From contig NZ_SDQE01000001.1 of assembly GCF_004153455.1 (NCBI RefSeq), positions 372,001-436,000 of the forward strand: a stretch of DNA of 64,000 nt. Reading direction: 5' to 3'. The position numbers and the translations under genes are program-made. Source of the stretch: Allopusillimonas ginsengisoli (GTDB lineage Bacteria > Pseudomonadota > Gammaproteobacteria > Burkholderiales > Burkholderiaceae_B). The notes under the pieces were generated by a model. The model was not told the origin of the DNA. It did not search any database and saw only the letters and a program-made list of their open reading frames with translations. This document shows positions 10,640 through 19,636 of the stretch, piece by piece (within the stretch, counting starts at the first letter, position 1; every line of letters begins with the position of its first letter).

Positions 10640-11764
10640 TTACTTCATGTGCTTGGTGAGCACCGTCAGAATACGCTTGGCGGTATCGGTTTCCTGAGGC
10701 TGGCCAGCGGCATCAAGTACCGTGACAACCGAGCTGCCGCCCTGATCTGCCACATGAATGCGGTAGGTCGCGGCTTCGGCAGTGTTCTTGCCCCCAAACA
10801 TGCGACTGAAGATATTCTGCTGCTCGATCTTTTCGCCAGTATCGCTATCGAGATAGCGAATGTAATAATCACCGGCGGAGCGATCGCGATCGGCCACTTC
10901 GAAGCCCGCAGAATCAATGCCCACGCCGACACGGCGCCAGGCGCGATCGAAACCTTCGTTGAGCGACACGGCTGCCTGGCCTTGTTGCAGCTGGGCAATC
11001 TGAACCTGATCAGGATCCTGTTCCGCCTGGGTGACAAGTTCCTGGGCGCGGTCTACATTGGTGCCGAGATAGACCATGAGGCGTGCCAGCATGGCTGCAT
11101 TCAGGCCCGGGTCTTCTTTACCGTAAACCCATTTCCAGCCGCTGCCATCCTGGGTTTGGGTTTCTTCCATGTGCTCATGGCTGATATAGACTTCGGTCTT
11201 GCCGTTGACACGTTCAAGACGTGTGCGGAAACGTTCGCGTTCGCCGCTGTCGTAGACCGTATCAAGAATGGCGCCCAGGGCGGACCGTATCCAACCCTCG
11301 GGGATTTTGGCACGGTTTTCGGCCCAGTCTGTTTGAATGATGCCGGCCTTGGCATCCTGCGAACGCAGTGTAAAACCCTGCTGGCCCCAGAACTCAACCA
11401 CTTTGGGATAGACGTCTTCGGCAGGACGATCGATCTGCAGCCAGCGCAGGTCGCCGTCTCGCATAACCTCTATGCCCTCGGCCTGAGGCAGAACCCTGTC
11501 CTGCGCACTGGCATTTTGTTGGGCCTGTTGGCTGCTCGCATATTCGCTGAACGTTGTCGTGCCTTCGGGCGCGCGATAGCGCGTATCCTGATTGGCTTGC
11601 GTCAGATCGGGAGGAATGCTGAGCGGTTCGCCACGGACCGTGCTTTTGTAGTCGACGGATTCTTCGGCACCAGTCAGTTGGTTGACGGCGGAGCAGCCGG
11701 TCAGCAGGAGGGCCCCAAGGCCCACTGCCACACCAGCACGTGTAGTAATACGCAATTTCATCAT
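10640..11764 (-). CDS. bamC: outer membrane protein assembly factor BamC (NlpB-type lipoprotein)
   Basis: Accessory lipoprotein of the BAM complex that folds beta-barrels into the outer membrane. The protein of about 374 residues starts with a lipoprotein signal ending LLLTGC, so Cys24 (or 23 if the second ATG is used) would be acylated. The unstructured N-terminal stretch after the Cys (VDYKSTVRGEPLSIPPDLTQ) is the conserved BamD-binding segment, and two helix-grip domains follow. dapA ends TAA directly before the ATGATG start, so the two genes are co-transcribed, as in many proteobacteria. Confidence 0.9.
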   Translation of the reverse strand: MMKLRITTRAGVAVGLGALLLTGCSAVNQLTGAEESVDYKSTVRGEPLSIPPDLTQANQDTRYRAPEGTTTFSEYASSQQAQQNASAQDRVLPQAEGIEVMRDGDLRWLQIDRPAEDVYPKVVEFWGQQGFTLRSQDAKAGIIQTDWAENRAKIPEGWIRSALGAILDTVYDSGERERFRTRLERVNGKTEVYISHEHMEETQTQDGSGWKWVYGKEDPGLNAAMLARLMVYLGTNVDRAQELVTQAEQDPDQVQIAQLQQGQAAVSLNEGFDRAWRRVGVGIDSAGFEVADRDRSAGDYYIRYLDSDTGEKIEQQNIFSRMFGGKNTAEAATYRIHVADQGGSSVVTVLDAAGQPQETDTAKRILTVLTKHMK

Positions 11765-12670
11765 TTAGATCAGACCCGCTTCTTTTAACGCGCTTCGTAC
11801 CACAGAGTGGTATTGTTCGTGCAGGGGAGTCAAGGGCAGACGATAGCCAAGCTGGGTCAGACCCATTTCGGCAACAGCCCACTTGACCGGGATGGGATTG
11901 GCTTCCAGGAAAAGCACTTTATTGAGCAAGGCCACGCGCTTGTTGAGTTCACGCGCACGTAATCCGTCGCCCGTAATGGCAGCCACACAGAGATCGTGCA
12001 TGATGCGCGGCGCCACGTTGGCGGTGACGGAAATATTACCGTGTCCGCCTAACAACATGAGCGCAACGGCGGTTGCGTCGTCGCCGCTGAACACCAGGAA
12101 ATCCTTGGGCGCATCGCGCAACAGCAGCGCGACGCGGCCGATATCGGCGGTGGCATCCTTGACGCCGACAATGCCTGGCACCTGCGCCAGGCGCAGCAGG
12201 GTGTCGTTGGACATGTCCGCGACGGTGCGGCCAGGCACGTTGTACAGCACAACAGGCAGATCGACAGCTTCTGCGATGGTGCGGAAATGCTGATACAGGC
12301 CTTCTTGCGTGGGTTTGTTGTAGTAAGGCACGACCGACAGCCCGGCCTGTGCACCCACGCTCTTGGCATGGCGCGACAACTCGATGGCCTCGGACGTGGA
12401 GTTGCCACCCGTTCCGGCGATGACCGGAATGCGGCCTGCGGAATGCTCCACCGCCACACGTATCAATTCGGCATGCTCTTCGACATCGACCGTAGGGGAT
12501 TCGCCCGACGTACCGACCACGACCAACCCGTCAGTGCCTTCGGCGATATGCCAATCGATCAGTTTTCGGTAGGCGTCGAAGTCAAGCGTGCCATCAGGAT
12601 GCATGGGTGTGATGATTGCCACCATGCTGCCGCCCAACACCGTGGCTGGGGAATCCGTGCTTGTTGCCAT
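11765..12670 (-). CDS. dapA: 4-hydroxy-tetrahydrodipicolinate synthase
   Basis: Condenses pyruvate with aspartate semialdehyde, the first committed step of lysine and diaminopimelate synthesis. It is 301 residues, with a TIM-barrel of the N-acetylneuraminate lyase superfamily. Key residues are the Schiff-base Lys171 in GVKDAT, Tyr143 in LYNVPGRT with Arg148, and the GTSGESPT loop at 53-60. The N-terminus is about 8 residues longer than E. coli DapA. It sits upstream of bamC with no gap and 122 bases downstream of the M50 protease gene. Confidence 0.95.
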   Translation of the reverse strand: MATSTDSPATVLGGSMVAIITPMHPDGTLDFDAYRKLIDWHIAEGTDGLVVVGTSGESPTVDVEEHAELIRVAVEHSAGRIPVIAGTGGNSTSEAIELSRHAKSVGAQAGLSVVPYYNKPTQEGLYQHFRTIAEAVDLPVVLYNVPGRTVADMSNDTLLRLAQVPGIVGVKDATADIGRVALLLRDAPKDFLVFSGDDATAVALMLLGGHGNISVTANVAPRIMHDLCVAAITGDGLRARELNKRVALLNKVLFLEANPIPVKWAVAEMGLTQLGYRLPLTPLHEQYHSVVRSALKEAGLI

Positions 12671-12792
12671 GATAGGAAGTATCTCCTTGAACTCAACGCG
12701 TGAGTGTATGCCTGTAATAGCGTAATGAAGAAAGGCGCGTGCCCGATTGATCCTGGATCAACTTGCAAGTTTACCGGATTCGGGGCTGAAAT

Positions 12793-13443
12793 TTATAAAA
12801 ACCACCCTACGATCGACTGCCCGAACGCAAGAAAAGGTTGCAGAACTGTCCAGAGTATGCCGGTGACCATCAGCACGATGACGATCAACAGCCCATAAGG
12901 CTCGATACGCGAGTATTGCCATGCCATGCGCGAAGGCAACAGGCTGAACACGATTCTGCCGCCATCGAGCGGTGGCAAGGGCACCAGATTGAGGGCCATG
13001 AGAATAAGGTTCACCTGTATGCCCGCGATCGTCATTTGCACCCAGAAATCACCCTGGGCGGCACCGGTTTCGGCCAGCAGCCGCAAGCCCAGCGCCCAGA
13101 TGACTGCCATGACGAGATTGGAGGCCGGCCCGGCCAGCGCAACCCAAAGCATATCGCGCTTGGGCCGGCGCAGACGGCTCCAATCGACGGGTACCGGCTT
13201 GGCCCAGCCGAACAGCAGCCCGCCGCCGCCGAGCAGCTTGGTGCTGAACAGCAATACCAGGGGTACGACAATCGTGCCGATGGGATCAATATGCCTGATC
13301 GGATTGAGTGTTATGCGCCCAGCCTGCCACGCCGTGGGGTCGCCGAACATTCGTGCAACGTAGCCGTGGGCCGCTTCGTGCAAAGTGATACCAAACAGCA
13401 CAGGCAAGGCATAAACAGTAATGGTCTGTATCAGCGAATCCAT
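12793..13443 (-). CDS. site-2 protease (M50) family intramembrane metalloprotease
   Basis: Membrane-embedded zinc protease of the compact YwhC-like type (216 residues, no PDZ domain). The zinc ligands are His22 and His26 in HEAAH within the first membrane segment, and the third ligand lies in NLVPLPPLDGGR near 166. About five hydrophobic segments are visible. The substrate is unknown. It is flanked by yciO upstream (81-bp gap) and dapA downstream on the same strand, so an operon is likely, although no functional link is evident. Confidence 0.85.
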   Translation of the reverse strand: MDSLIQTITVYALPVLFGITLHEAAHGYVARMFGDPTAWQAGRITLNPIRHIDPIGTIVVPLVLLFSTKLLGGGGLLFGWAKPVPVDWSRLRRPKRDMLWVALAGPASNLVMAVIWALGLRLLAETGAAQGDFWVQMTIAGIQVNLILMALNLVPLPPLDGGRIVFSLLPSRMAWQYSRIEPYGLLIVIVLMVTGILWTVLQPFLAFGQSIVGWFL

Positions 13444-13524
13444 GAAAATCCGGAAGCAGCCGCCTGGAAAAAGGGCGGCCTGTAGAGATATGGCAGGTAG
13501 GAGGAGGAAAAGTTCTCGCGGCGG

Positions 13525-14151
13525 TCAGGCTAGGCCAAGCGCCGACAGGTCGCCCTGCCCCCGGCGGATGACCTCGGGAGCGGGCCCGGTGAGGTCGAGT
13601 ACAGTCGTTTGCGACAACAGGCACGGCCCGCCATCGATCACCGCAGCCAACTGATTGCCATAACGGTCGAAAATCGCCTGGGCGTCGTTCATGGCGTCGG
13701 TTTCGTCTTCGGGAATGAGCGTGGTGGACATCAGCGGGGAGCCTGCCGCCTCGATCAGCGCAAGCGAAATGCGGTGATCGGGCACGCGTATGCCTATGGT
13801 CTTGCGGGAAGGATGGGAAACCCGGCGAGGAACCTCGCGCGTGGCTTCGAGGATGAACGTCCACGGCCCCGGCGTGGCCATCTTGAGAAACCGGTATTGC
13901 TTGTTGTCGACACGGGCAAAATGGCTGATCTCGGCCAGGTCGCGGCACAGCAGCGTGAGATGATGCCGCTCATCGAGGCCGCGCAGTCGGCGCAGCGCCT
14001 GGGCGGCCTGCGCGTCGTCGAGCCGCGCAACCACCGCGTAGCTGGAATCGGTCGGCATGGCGACCAGACCGCCATTGGCCAACAATTGGCCTGCTTGGGC
14101 GAGCAGGCGCGACTGGGGGTTTTCCGGATGAACGACGAATAGTTGAGCCAT
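13525..14151 (-). CDS. YciO-type Sua5/YrdC family protein (L-threonylcarbamoyladenylate synthase-like)
   Basis: A 208-residue protein with the YrdC fold. Family members bind ATP and threonine and make threonylcarbamoyl-AMP for tRNA t6A; the YciO subgroup is weakly active and its true role is debated. The conserved PTDSSYAVVARL stands at the nucleotide site (PTDT-Y in TsaC), with GPWTFIL and IGIRVPDH further on. There is no C-terminal Sua5 domain. It is likely first in the leftward yciO-M50-dapA-bamC run. Confidence 0.85.
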   Translation of the reverse strand: MAQLFVVHPENPQSRLLAQAGQLLANGGLVAMPTDSSYAVVARLDDAQAAQALRRLRGLDERHHLTLLCRDLAEISHFARVDNKQYRFLKMATPGPWTFILEATREVPRRVSHPSRKTIGIRVPDHRISLALIEAAGSPLMSTTLIPEDETDAMNDAQAIFDRYGNQLAAVIDGGPCLLSQTTVLDLTGPAPEVIRRGQGDLSALGLA

Positions 14152-14286
14152 TTAACGTATCCTAACACTCTAGGAGAGTGAGTTTAAGTTTCAATATCGC
14201 CACAGGCAATACAATGTAACCCGCAGCTGGGACTAGGCCATCGAATGGCCGGTACTGCGTCACGACCACGCCTTCAAGGAACCGCC

Positions 14287-15138
14287 ATGCGTCTGGATAA
14301 TTCTCGCGAAAGCCGCAATATAGAAGACCGCCGCGGCCAGCGCGTTCGCCTTGGCGGGCGCGGAAAAATAGGCATAGGAACGATCGTACTTGCGCTTGTC
14401 GCCATGTATTTTGGTATTGATCCTAACATCGTGCTCCAGAATGCAGCGGGCCCTGAGCAATCGTACACCACGACGACGGACGAGGCCCTCCCCGAAACGC
14501 CCGAAACGCGTTTTGTCTCGCGCGTGCTCGCGGATACCGAGGATTCCTGGGACACCCTCTTCCAGAAGAAAGGCTGGGGTCAATATCAGCCGCCCAAACT
14601 GGTTCTGTTCAACGGTGCTACACCCACGGCCTGCGGCATGGGCCAATCCGCCATGGGGCCGTTTTACTGTCCCGGAGACAGCAAGGTGTATCTGGACGTC
14701 AGCTTCTTCCAGCAAATGGCGCAAGAGCTCGACTCGCCGGGCGACTTCGCGCAGGCCTATGTGATCGCTCACGAGGTCGCCCACCACGTCCAGCATCTGC
14801 TGGGGATCACCGACCAGGTCGAACAGGCGCGGCGCCGCAATGGCGCAAGTGCCAACGAGCTCTCCGTGCGTACCGAACTGCAGGCGGACTGCTTCGCTGG
14901 CGTCTGGGCGCAACATTCCAACACCCAGCGCAATACGCTCGAGGATGGCGATATTGAAGAAGGTCTGAATGCAGCGGCCGCCATCGGCGATGACCGCCTG
15001 CAAAAACAATCGCAGGGTTATGTCGTGCCTGACTCATTTACCCACGGGAGCTCCGCCCAGCGCGTGCGTTGGTTCAAGCGGGGTTTTGAAGCCGGTGAGC
15101 CTGGCCAGTGCGACACGTTTAACGCAACGTCGCTCTAG
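14287..15138 (+). CDS. YpfJ/KPN_02809-type neutral zinc metallopeptidase
   Basis: Predicted zinc peptidase of 283 residues. It has a basic N-terminus, one membrane segment (about 25-45, KIGIGTIVLALVAMYFGI), then the catalytic domain with His162-Glu163-x2-His166 in AHEVAHH and downstream acidic residues (ELQADCFAG). ATG 14287 is chosen over an in-frame ATG at 14245 because AAGGA (14276-14280) is 6 bases away. It is anchored facing the periplasm by inference. No partner gene is evident; it converges on the next gene across a terminator. Confidence 0.85.
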   Translation: MRLDNSRESRNIEDRRGQRVRLGGRGKIGIGTIVLALVAMYFGIDPNIVLQNAAGPEQSYTTTTDEALPETPETRFVSRVLADTEDSWDTLFQKKGWGQYQPPKLVLFNGATPTACGMGQSAMGPFYCPGDSKVYLDVSFFQQMAQELDSPGDFAQAYVIAHEVAHHVQHLLGITDQVEQARRRNGASANELSVRTELQADCFAGVWAQHSNTQRNTLEDGDIEEGLNAAAAIGDDRLQKQSQGYVVPDSFTHGSSAQRVRWFKRGFEAGEPGQCDTFNATSL

Positions 15139-15186
15139 ACGTGGCCGCCAGCCCCGCCGCTTGAAAATCTCCAGACAGCATGAACA

Positions 15187-15212
15187 GGCGCCCCCGAAAC
15201 ATCGGGAGCGCC
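15187..15212. terminator. terminator hairpin between convergent genes
   Basis: An 11-position stem with one mismatch (15187-15197 with 15202-15212) closes a 4-base loop in the 99-bp gap between the metallopeptidase and the small exported protein. It can serve both directions; no strong T-run. Confidence 0.6.
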
Positions 15213-15237
15213 CTCTCAGGCCTCGCTGAACCCTGCT

Positions 15238-15597
15238 TTATTGCATGCCAGTGCCGGTGCCTCCACCCATGCCAGGATGGCTGGGCATGGGCTGCTGCTG
15301 GCCGCCCGCGGGCGGGGTGGCATAAGTATCCGGACTGGGCGTGGAAGGCGCCGCCGGCATATTGGTCGACGGGGCCTGGGTTGCCGGCGTGTTGTACGAC
15401 GGTGGCATTGGCTGTGTCTGTGCAGCACCGGAATCAGCCGGAATCTCGGTTTCCTTTACCGTCAGCGTCGGCTGAACGTCGATTTTCTGGGCTTCAATCC
15501 AGGCTCGGTGCTTGGCCGCATCGCCTTGCGCCTGCGCAGCAGCCAGGGGGGCGGCCAACAAAACAGTAATCAAAAGCGTTTTGTGCATAATCTTCAC
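15238..15597 (-). CDS. small Pro/Gly-rich exported protein of unknown function
   Basis: A protein of about 119 residues with a clear Sec signal peptide (KTLLITVLLAAPLAAAQAQ). A short charged region (AKHRAWIEAQKIDVQ) follows, then a low-complexity tail rich in Pro, Ala, Thr, Gly and Gln. The GTG at 15597 is favoured as start because CTCCT on the + strand (AGGAG on the coding strand, 15606-15610) is 8 bases away; the next ATG (15588) would be 17 away. The family is not recognised; it is likely periplasmic or surface-exposed. Confidence 0.65.
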   Translation of the reverse strand: MKIMHKTLLITVLLAAPLAAAQAQGDAAKHRAWIEAQKIDVQPTLTVKETEIPADSGAAQTQPMPPSYNTPATQAPSTNMPAAPSTPSPDTYATPPAGGQQQPMPSHPGMGGGTGTGMQ

Positions 15598-15887
15598 GGT
15601 AACAACTCCTTTTGGACGATTGCGGACACTTCATCGTAGAGGAAACACCTGTGGTTGCCAGACCCTAAACGTTGCCATCCGTCACAAAACCTGCGTAAAG
15701 GCAAACTGCGAATGAGCAAGGGTTATCCCGGGTACAAGGCTGATTTTGATCTCCACTCTGACACAATCAGTTTCAGTTTTATCCAGCAACGCCGCTTTGC
15801 TGAGGAACGGGTTTCGAGCTCAGTCATCAATCTGATTTCGTGCTAGAATCCCGCTCTCAGTTGTGACGGCTTGCCTGCTTCCCTACG
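15598..15887. other. intergenic region with no gene seen
   Basis: Between the small exported protein and the tRNA promoter. Apart from the AGGAG of the leftward gene and a TAGAAT (15844-15849) that could be an alternative -10, nothing gene-like or repetitive is seen. Confidence 0.5.
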
Positions 15888-15896
15888 TGATATACT
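15888..15896 (+). promoter_or_regulatory. extended -10 promoter of tRNA-His
   Basis: TGATATACT gives a TG-n-TATACT extended -10, placing the start of transcription near 15903, about 18 bases before the tRNA. A weak TTGCCT (15871-15876) is too close to act as a standard -35. Confidence 0.5.
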
Positions 15897-15920
15897 TTTG
15901 GGTTCATGCAAGTACACAAT

Positions 15921-15997
15921 GGTGACCGTAGCTCAGTTGGTAGAGTCCCGGATTGTGATTCCGGTTGTCGTGGGTTCGAGCCCCATCGGTCACCCCA
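15921..15997 (+). tRNA. tRNA-His (anticodon GTG)
   Basis: Full cloverleaf. Position 15921 is the extra G-1 typical of tRNA-His and pairs with C73. The acceptor stem GTGACCG pairs with CGGTCAC. The D-loop contains GCTCAGTTGG, anticodon GTG is at 15955-15957, and the T-arm reads GGGTTCGAGCCCC. CCA is encoded (15995-15997). A terminator follows. Confidence 0.97.
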
Positions 15998-16056
15998 GCA
16001 TTTCTGCAGGTTTCCCATTAACCAGGAAACAGGCCAAGGTGGCAACACCGCAAACC

Positions 16057-16080
16057 AGCCCTCCTCTCGAGGGCTTTTTT
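16057..16080 (+). terminator. intrinsic terminator of tRNA-His
   Basis: Stem AGCCCTC (16057-16063) / GAGGGCT (16069-16075), 5-base loop, then a run of Ts to 16080: a textbook Rho-independent terminator 60 bases after the tRNA. Confidence 0.9.
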
Positions 16081-16219
16081 GTGGATCTCGCCAGCTTGGC
16101 AATGCTCAGCATGCCGCATGCCTGGCTTGCAACCCTATATACTTTGCCCAGACCTGTTCCAACTGCGGGGCAGGACGGTTCGGGCTTGACGGCCCGGCAC
16201 CATCGCGAGAGTCTACGTC

Positions 16220-17689
16220 ATGGTTTTGAGTTGGGTTACCTTCCAGTATCTGTTCGAAGCGTACTGGCCGCACCTGGTGTTTTTGCTAAGCCTGGTCATC
16301 GGCAGTACGGCTGCCGTGCACGCAGCCATGACCAAGAATGATGTGCGGGCCGCCATTGCCTGGGTGGGTGTCATCATCATGTCTCCACTGCTTGGGCCTT
16401 TCTTCTATTTGATCGCAGGCATCAATCGCGTGCGACACGAGCATATCTCCGAGCAGCAGAACCGTAATCTCAAGGACTACTTCAGCAATCCAGCCTTGCC
16501 CGTCGCGGATATCGGGGATCTGTGTGCGCCGCAATTCGATTCACTGCGCGTGCTGGGAGACCGTGTCAGCCATTTTCCGCTGCGCGACGGCAATCATATC
16601 CGCCTGCTCAAGGGAGGCGACGAGACCTACCCTGCGATGATAGAAAGCATCGACCATGCCGACAGATCGATTGCATTGCAAAGCTATATCTTTGACGACG
16701 ACAGCGAAGGCCGGAAGATTGCTGACGCACTGGCCAGAGCGCACGAGCGCGGCGTAGAGGTGCGTGTACTCATCGACGCCGTGGGTTCCCGCTACTCACG
16801 GCCGCCTATCATCCGCCGGCTGCGCCGCCTGGGTGTGCCGTGTGCGCTGTTCATGACCAATCCCTGGGGCATGCGCATGCCGTATGCCAATCTGCGCAGC
16901 CACCGAAAGATTTTGGTGGTCGATGGCTGCACGGCGTTTACCGGTGGCATGAATATCCGCGGCGGATTCGTCTCGGCCGTTGCGGGGGCCGACACCGCCA
17001 TGGATACCCACTTCCAGGTAGAGGGGCCTGTCGTACTGCAACTGATGTCCGTGTTCGCCCACGACTGGGAGATCACCACCAAGGAGCAATTGCCACACGA
17101 ATCGTGGTCGTGCGATCAGTGGAATCCGCCGCCCGGCCCCCGAATGCCTGCGCGCTGCATACGATCGGGGCCGGACCGCTACATCGTTGGCACGCACAAC
17201 ATGCTGCTGGGCGCCTTTGCCGTGGCGCAAAAGCATATTCGCATCCAATCGCCCTACTTCCTGCCCGATCAAGTGTTGCTCGGCGCCATCAACACGGCGG
17301 CAAGACGCGGCGTCATCGTGGACATCGTGATACCAGGGCGCAATAATCTGCGCCTGGTCAACTACGCAATGACCGCCCAGCTCGACCAAGTCATCCGCAA
17401 CAACTGCCGGGTATGGCGCACGCGGGGCAACTTCAATCACTCCAAACTCATCACCATCGATGGCGCCTGGTCCTATGTGGGCTCATCCAATCTTGATCCC
17501 CGCAGCCTGCGCCTGAATTTCGAGCTTGACATGGAGCTCTATGGGCGTGAGATCGCCGGCCACATCGAACGCCTGATCGATGCGCAAATCGCCGACGCAC
17601 ATGCCGTGACGCTCGACACGCTGGCGGCCATTCCGTTTCGCAAACGACTGCGCAACCGGGTGATCTGGCTGGCCAGTCCGTATCTGTGA
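16220..17689 (+). CDS. cls: cardiolipin synthase (phospholipase D family)
   Basis: Joins two phosphatidylglycerols to make cardiolipin in the inner membrane. It has 489 residues, with two N-terminal membrane segments (about 12-30 and 42-62). Two PLD-type HKD motifs follow: His228/Lys230/Asp235 in HRKILVVDG, and His407/Lys409/Asp414 in HSKLITIDG. The layout and length fit bacterial ClsA. It appears monocistronic and lies downstream of the tRNA terminator. Confidence 0.92.
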   Translation: MVLSWVTFQYLFEAYWPHLVFLLSLVIGSTAAVHAAMTKNDVRAAIAWVGVIIMSPLLGPFFYLIAGINRVRHEHISEQQNRNLKDYFSNPALPVADIGDLCAPQFDSLRVLGDRVSHFPLRDGNHIRLLKGGDETYPAMIESIDHADRSIALQSYIFDDDSEGRKIADALARAHERGVEVRVLIDAVGSRYSRPPIIRRLRRLGVPCALFMTNPWGMRMPYANLRSHRKILVVDGCTAFTGGMNIRGGFVSAVAGADTAMDTHFQVEGPVVLQLMSVFAHDWEITTKEQLPHESWSCDQWNPPPGPRMPARCIRSGPDRYIVGTHNMLLGAFAVAQKHIRIQSPYFLPDQVLLGAINTAARRGVIVDIVIPGRNNLRLVNYAMTAQLDQVIRNNCRVWRTRGNFNHSKLITIDGAWSYVGSSNLDPRSLRLNFELDMELYGREIAGHIERLIDAQIADAHAVTLDTLAAIPFRKRLRNRVIWLASPYL

Positions 17690-17720
17690 ATACGCACCGG
17701 CCAGCCTTGATCCGCCAGAA

Positions 17721-19037
17721 TCAGATCGCCGGCCCCATAAACCATTCCGGCAAGGCCGTGACAATCCCCGGAAAAACGCAGAGAATCAGGATGGCCAGCA
17801 TCATGACCAGCACATAGGGTAAGGCGCCCCAGAGAATATCTTTGGTGGGAATATCCGGCGCGATCGAATTGAGCACAAAGAGGTTCAGCCCCACCGGCGG
17901 CGTGATCAGGCCGATCTCCATGTTGATGGTCAGCACCACCGCAAACCAGTAGGGGTCGAATCCCGCCTGGGTAATGATGGGAAACAGCAGCGGCGCAGAC
18001 ATCACGATAATGGCAACAGGCGGCAGGAACATGCCCGAGATCAACAGAAACACATTGATCAGCCCCATCAGCGCCCAGCGATTGATTTCCATGGCGGCAA
18101 TCGTGGCGGCCAGCGACTGCGTGATGTACAGCGACGACAACGCAAAGGCAAAGAGCTCCGCAGACGCCATGATCATCATGATCATCACGCTTTCGCGCAT
18201 GGCGGAACCAAATATCCCGGTAAAGTTGCGGATACGGAACAAACGGTAAACGACCACGACCACAATCAACGTCAGCAGCGCCCCCGCGCCTGCCGCTTCC
18301 GAAGGCGTCGCCACGCCGCCATACAGCACAAACAGCATTCCCACGATGATAAAGATCAGTGGCAGCACGCGCGGCAAAGTGGCCAGCTTCTGTTTGAGCG
18401 TGTAGTGCAACGAGGTTGCATGGAACTGAAATCCTTTGCGGCGAGCGTCGAACACAGCCCAGACCATGAACATGGCGGTCAGCATAATGCCCGGCACCAC
18501 CCCGGCAAGGAAAAGACGGCCTATTGATGTTTGTGTCGAGATGCCATACACAATCATCGTGACCGAAGGAGGAATCAGGATCCCCAGCGTCCCGCCAGCA
18601 GCAATGGAACCCGTCGCCACGGAATTCGGATACCCGCGCTTGACCATTTCGGGAATGCCCATCTTGCCGATGGCCGCACACGTCGCTGGGCTTGATCCGG
18701 TCATGCCCGAAAAAATCGCGCAGGCGCCAATATTGGACAGCACCAACCCGCCTGGCACCTTATACAGCCAGCGATCCAGCGCCTTGTACAAATCGCCGCC
18801 CGCCGGTGTGCCGGCCACAATCGCACCCATCAACACAAACATGGGTATTGCGACATAAGCCAGGTTGGCAATGCCCGCGAACATGGTTTCGGTGATGACA
18901 TAAATGACATCGAAGCCCATATCCAGAAACAAGCCGGCAATGGCGGCCAGCCCCAGGGCAAACGCGATCGGCATGCCCGTGCCCAGCAGCAGACACAGGC
19001 CTGAAACGAGCAAAATACCAGCGATCGTTGGCGTCAT
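17721..19037 (-). CDS. dctM: TRAP transporter large membrane subunit (DctM family), probably for malonate
   Basis: The 438-residue, roughly 12-span ion-coupled permease of a tripartite ATP-independent periplasmic transporter. The N-terminus (LLVSGLCLLLGTGMPIAFALG) and GNIGACAIFSGMTGSSPATCAAIGKMGIPEM are typical of DctM. It ends the leftward operon and overlaps dctQ by 4 bases. The malonate assignment rests on the neighbouring malonyl-CoA genes and on the MatPQM TRAP precedent from rhizobia; it is not visible in this protein itself. Confidence 0.9.
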   Translation of the reverse strand: MTPTIAGILLVSGLCLLLGTGMPIAFALGLAAIAGLFLDMGFDVIYVITETMFAGIANLAYVAIPMFVLMGAIVAGTPAGGDLYKALDRWLYKVPGGLVLSNIGACAIFSGMTGSSPATCAAIGKMGIPEMVKRGYPNSVATGSIAAGGTLGILIPPSVTMIVYGISTQTSIGRLFLAGVVPGIMLTAMFMVWAVFDARRKGFQFHATSLHYTLKQKLATLPRVLPLIFIIVGMLFVLYGGVATPSEAAGAGALLTLIVVVVVYRLFRIRNFTGIFGSAMRESVMIMMIMASAELFAFALSSLYITQSLAATIAAMEINRWALMGLINVFLLISGMFLPPVAIIVMSAPLLFPIITQAGFDPYWFAVVLTINMEIGLITPPVGLNLFVLNSIAPDIPTKDILWGALPYVLVMMLAILILCVFPGIVTALPEWFMGPAI

Positions 19038-19522
19038 GTGGGCTCTCCTGCCAGTTTGATCAGTTCAGCAACGTACTGCAGGCTGAGCAACAGCAGCCCC
19101 ACAAGCATCGGCGCCAAGGGCATCCACAATGGAATGGCCGCAACACTGGGTGTTGTCCAGCCGCCTTCCAGCGCCTCATATAGATGGATAGCGGTGGCGA
19201 CCACCATCGTGATGCAGAAAACCATGCCCAACAAAGCACCCGTGCGCTCCATGCGCAGTCGCGTGCGCGGCTTGACCAGCATCTGGATGACATCCACGCC
19301 GACATGGCCTTTTGTCATCAATACGTACGGCGCTCCCAGGAAAATAGCGGCAGTCGCACTGAACACGACGGCTTCGGTCTGCCAGATCGTGGCGGCTCGC
19401 AAGATATAGCGTATGACGATCATCTCGCAGACGACAAGCATGGCAAAAATCAGCAACAAGGCCGACAGCACGCCGCACAGGCGCGACAGCCTCTCTATGA
19501 AATCAACGTAGGTCCGGGTCAT
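19034..19522 (-). CDS. dctQ: TRAP transporter small membrane subunit (DctQ family)
   Basis: A 162-residue, four-span partner that couples the binding protein to DctM. Hydrophobic segments lie at about 15-35, 48-68, 88-108 and 130-150. ATG 19522 is chosen because AAGGA lies about 7 bases upstream and the family aligns from MTRTYVDF; the open frame is longer but lacks support. It overlaps dctM and is separated from dctP by a terminator-like hairpin. Confidence 0.88.
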   Translation of the reverse strand: MTRTYVDFIERLSRLCGVLSALLLIFAMLVVCEMIVIRYILRAATIWQTEAVVFSATAAIFLGAPYVLMTKGHVGVDVIQMLVKPRTRLRMERTGALLGMVFCITMVVATAIHLYEALEGGWTTPSVAAIPLWMPLAPMLVGLLLLSLQYVAELIKLAGEPT

Positions 19523-19599
19523 GTAATGATCCTTGTTCTGGACGAGACACCGGCGCACCACGGCATGGCGCCGGCCAGGCTTATGCGAACAGAAAAATC

Positions 19600-19625
19600 G
19601 CCTGCCGGCGCGCAAACCGGCAGGC
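19600..19625 (-). terminator. attenuator-like hairpin between dctP and dctQ
   Basis: Read leftward, a perfect 9-bp stem GCCTGCCGG / CCGGCAGGC with an 8-base loop is followed by GATTTTTCT. It lies 12 bases after the dctP stop, so it can act as a partial terminator or a 3' protector that makes binding protein exceed permease. Confidence 0.75.
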
Positions 19626-19636
19626 TATCTGCACGC

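Noticed and set aside
10625-11788. 387-codon open frame antisense to bamC
   Set aside because: It mirrors bamC exactly, has no family features, and the opposite strand has a lipobox, conserved motifs and operon context. High G+C makes long antisense frames common.
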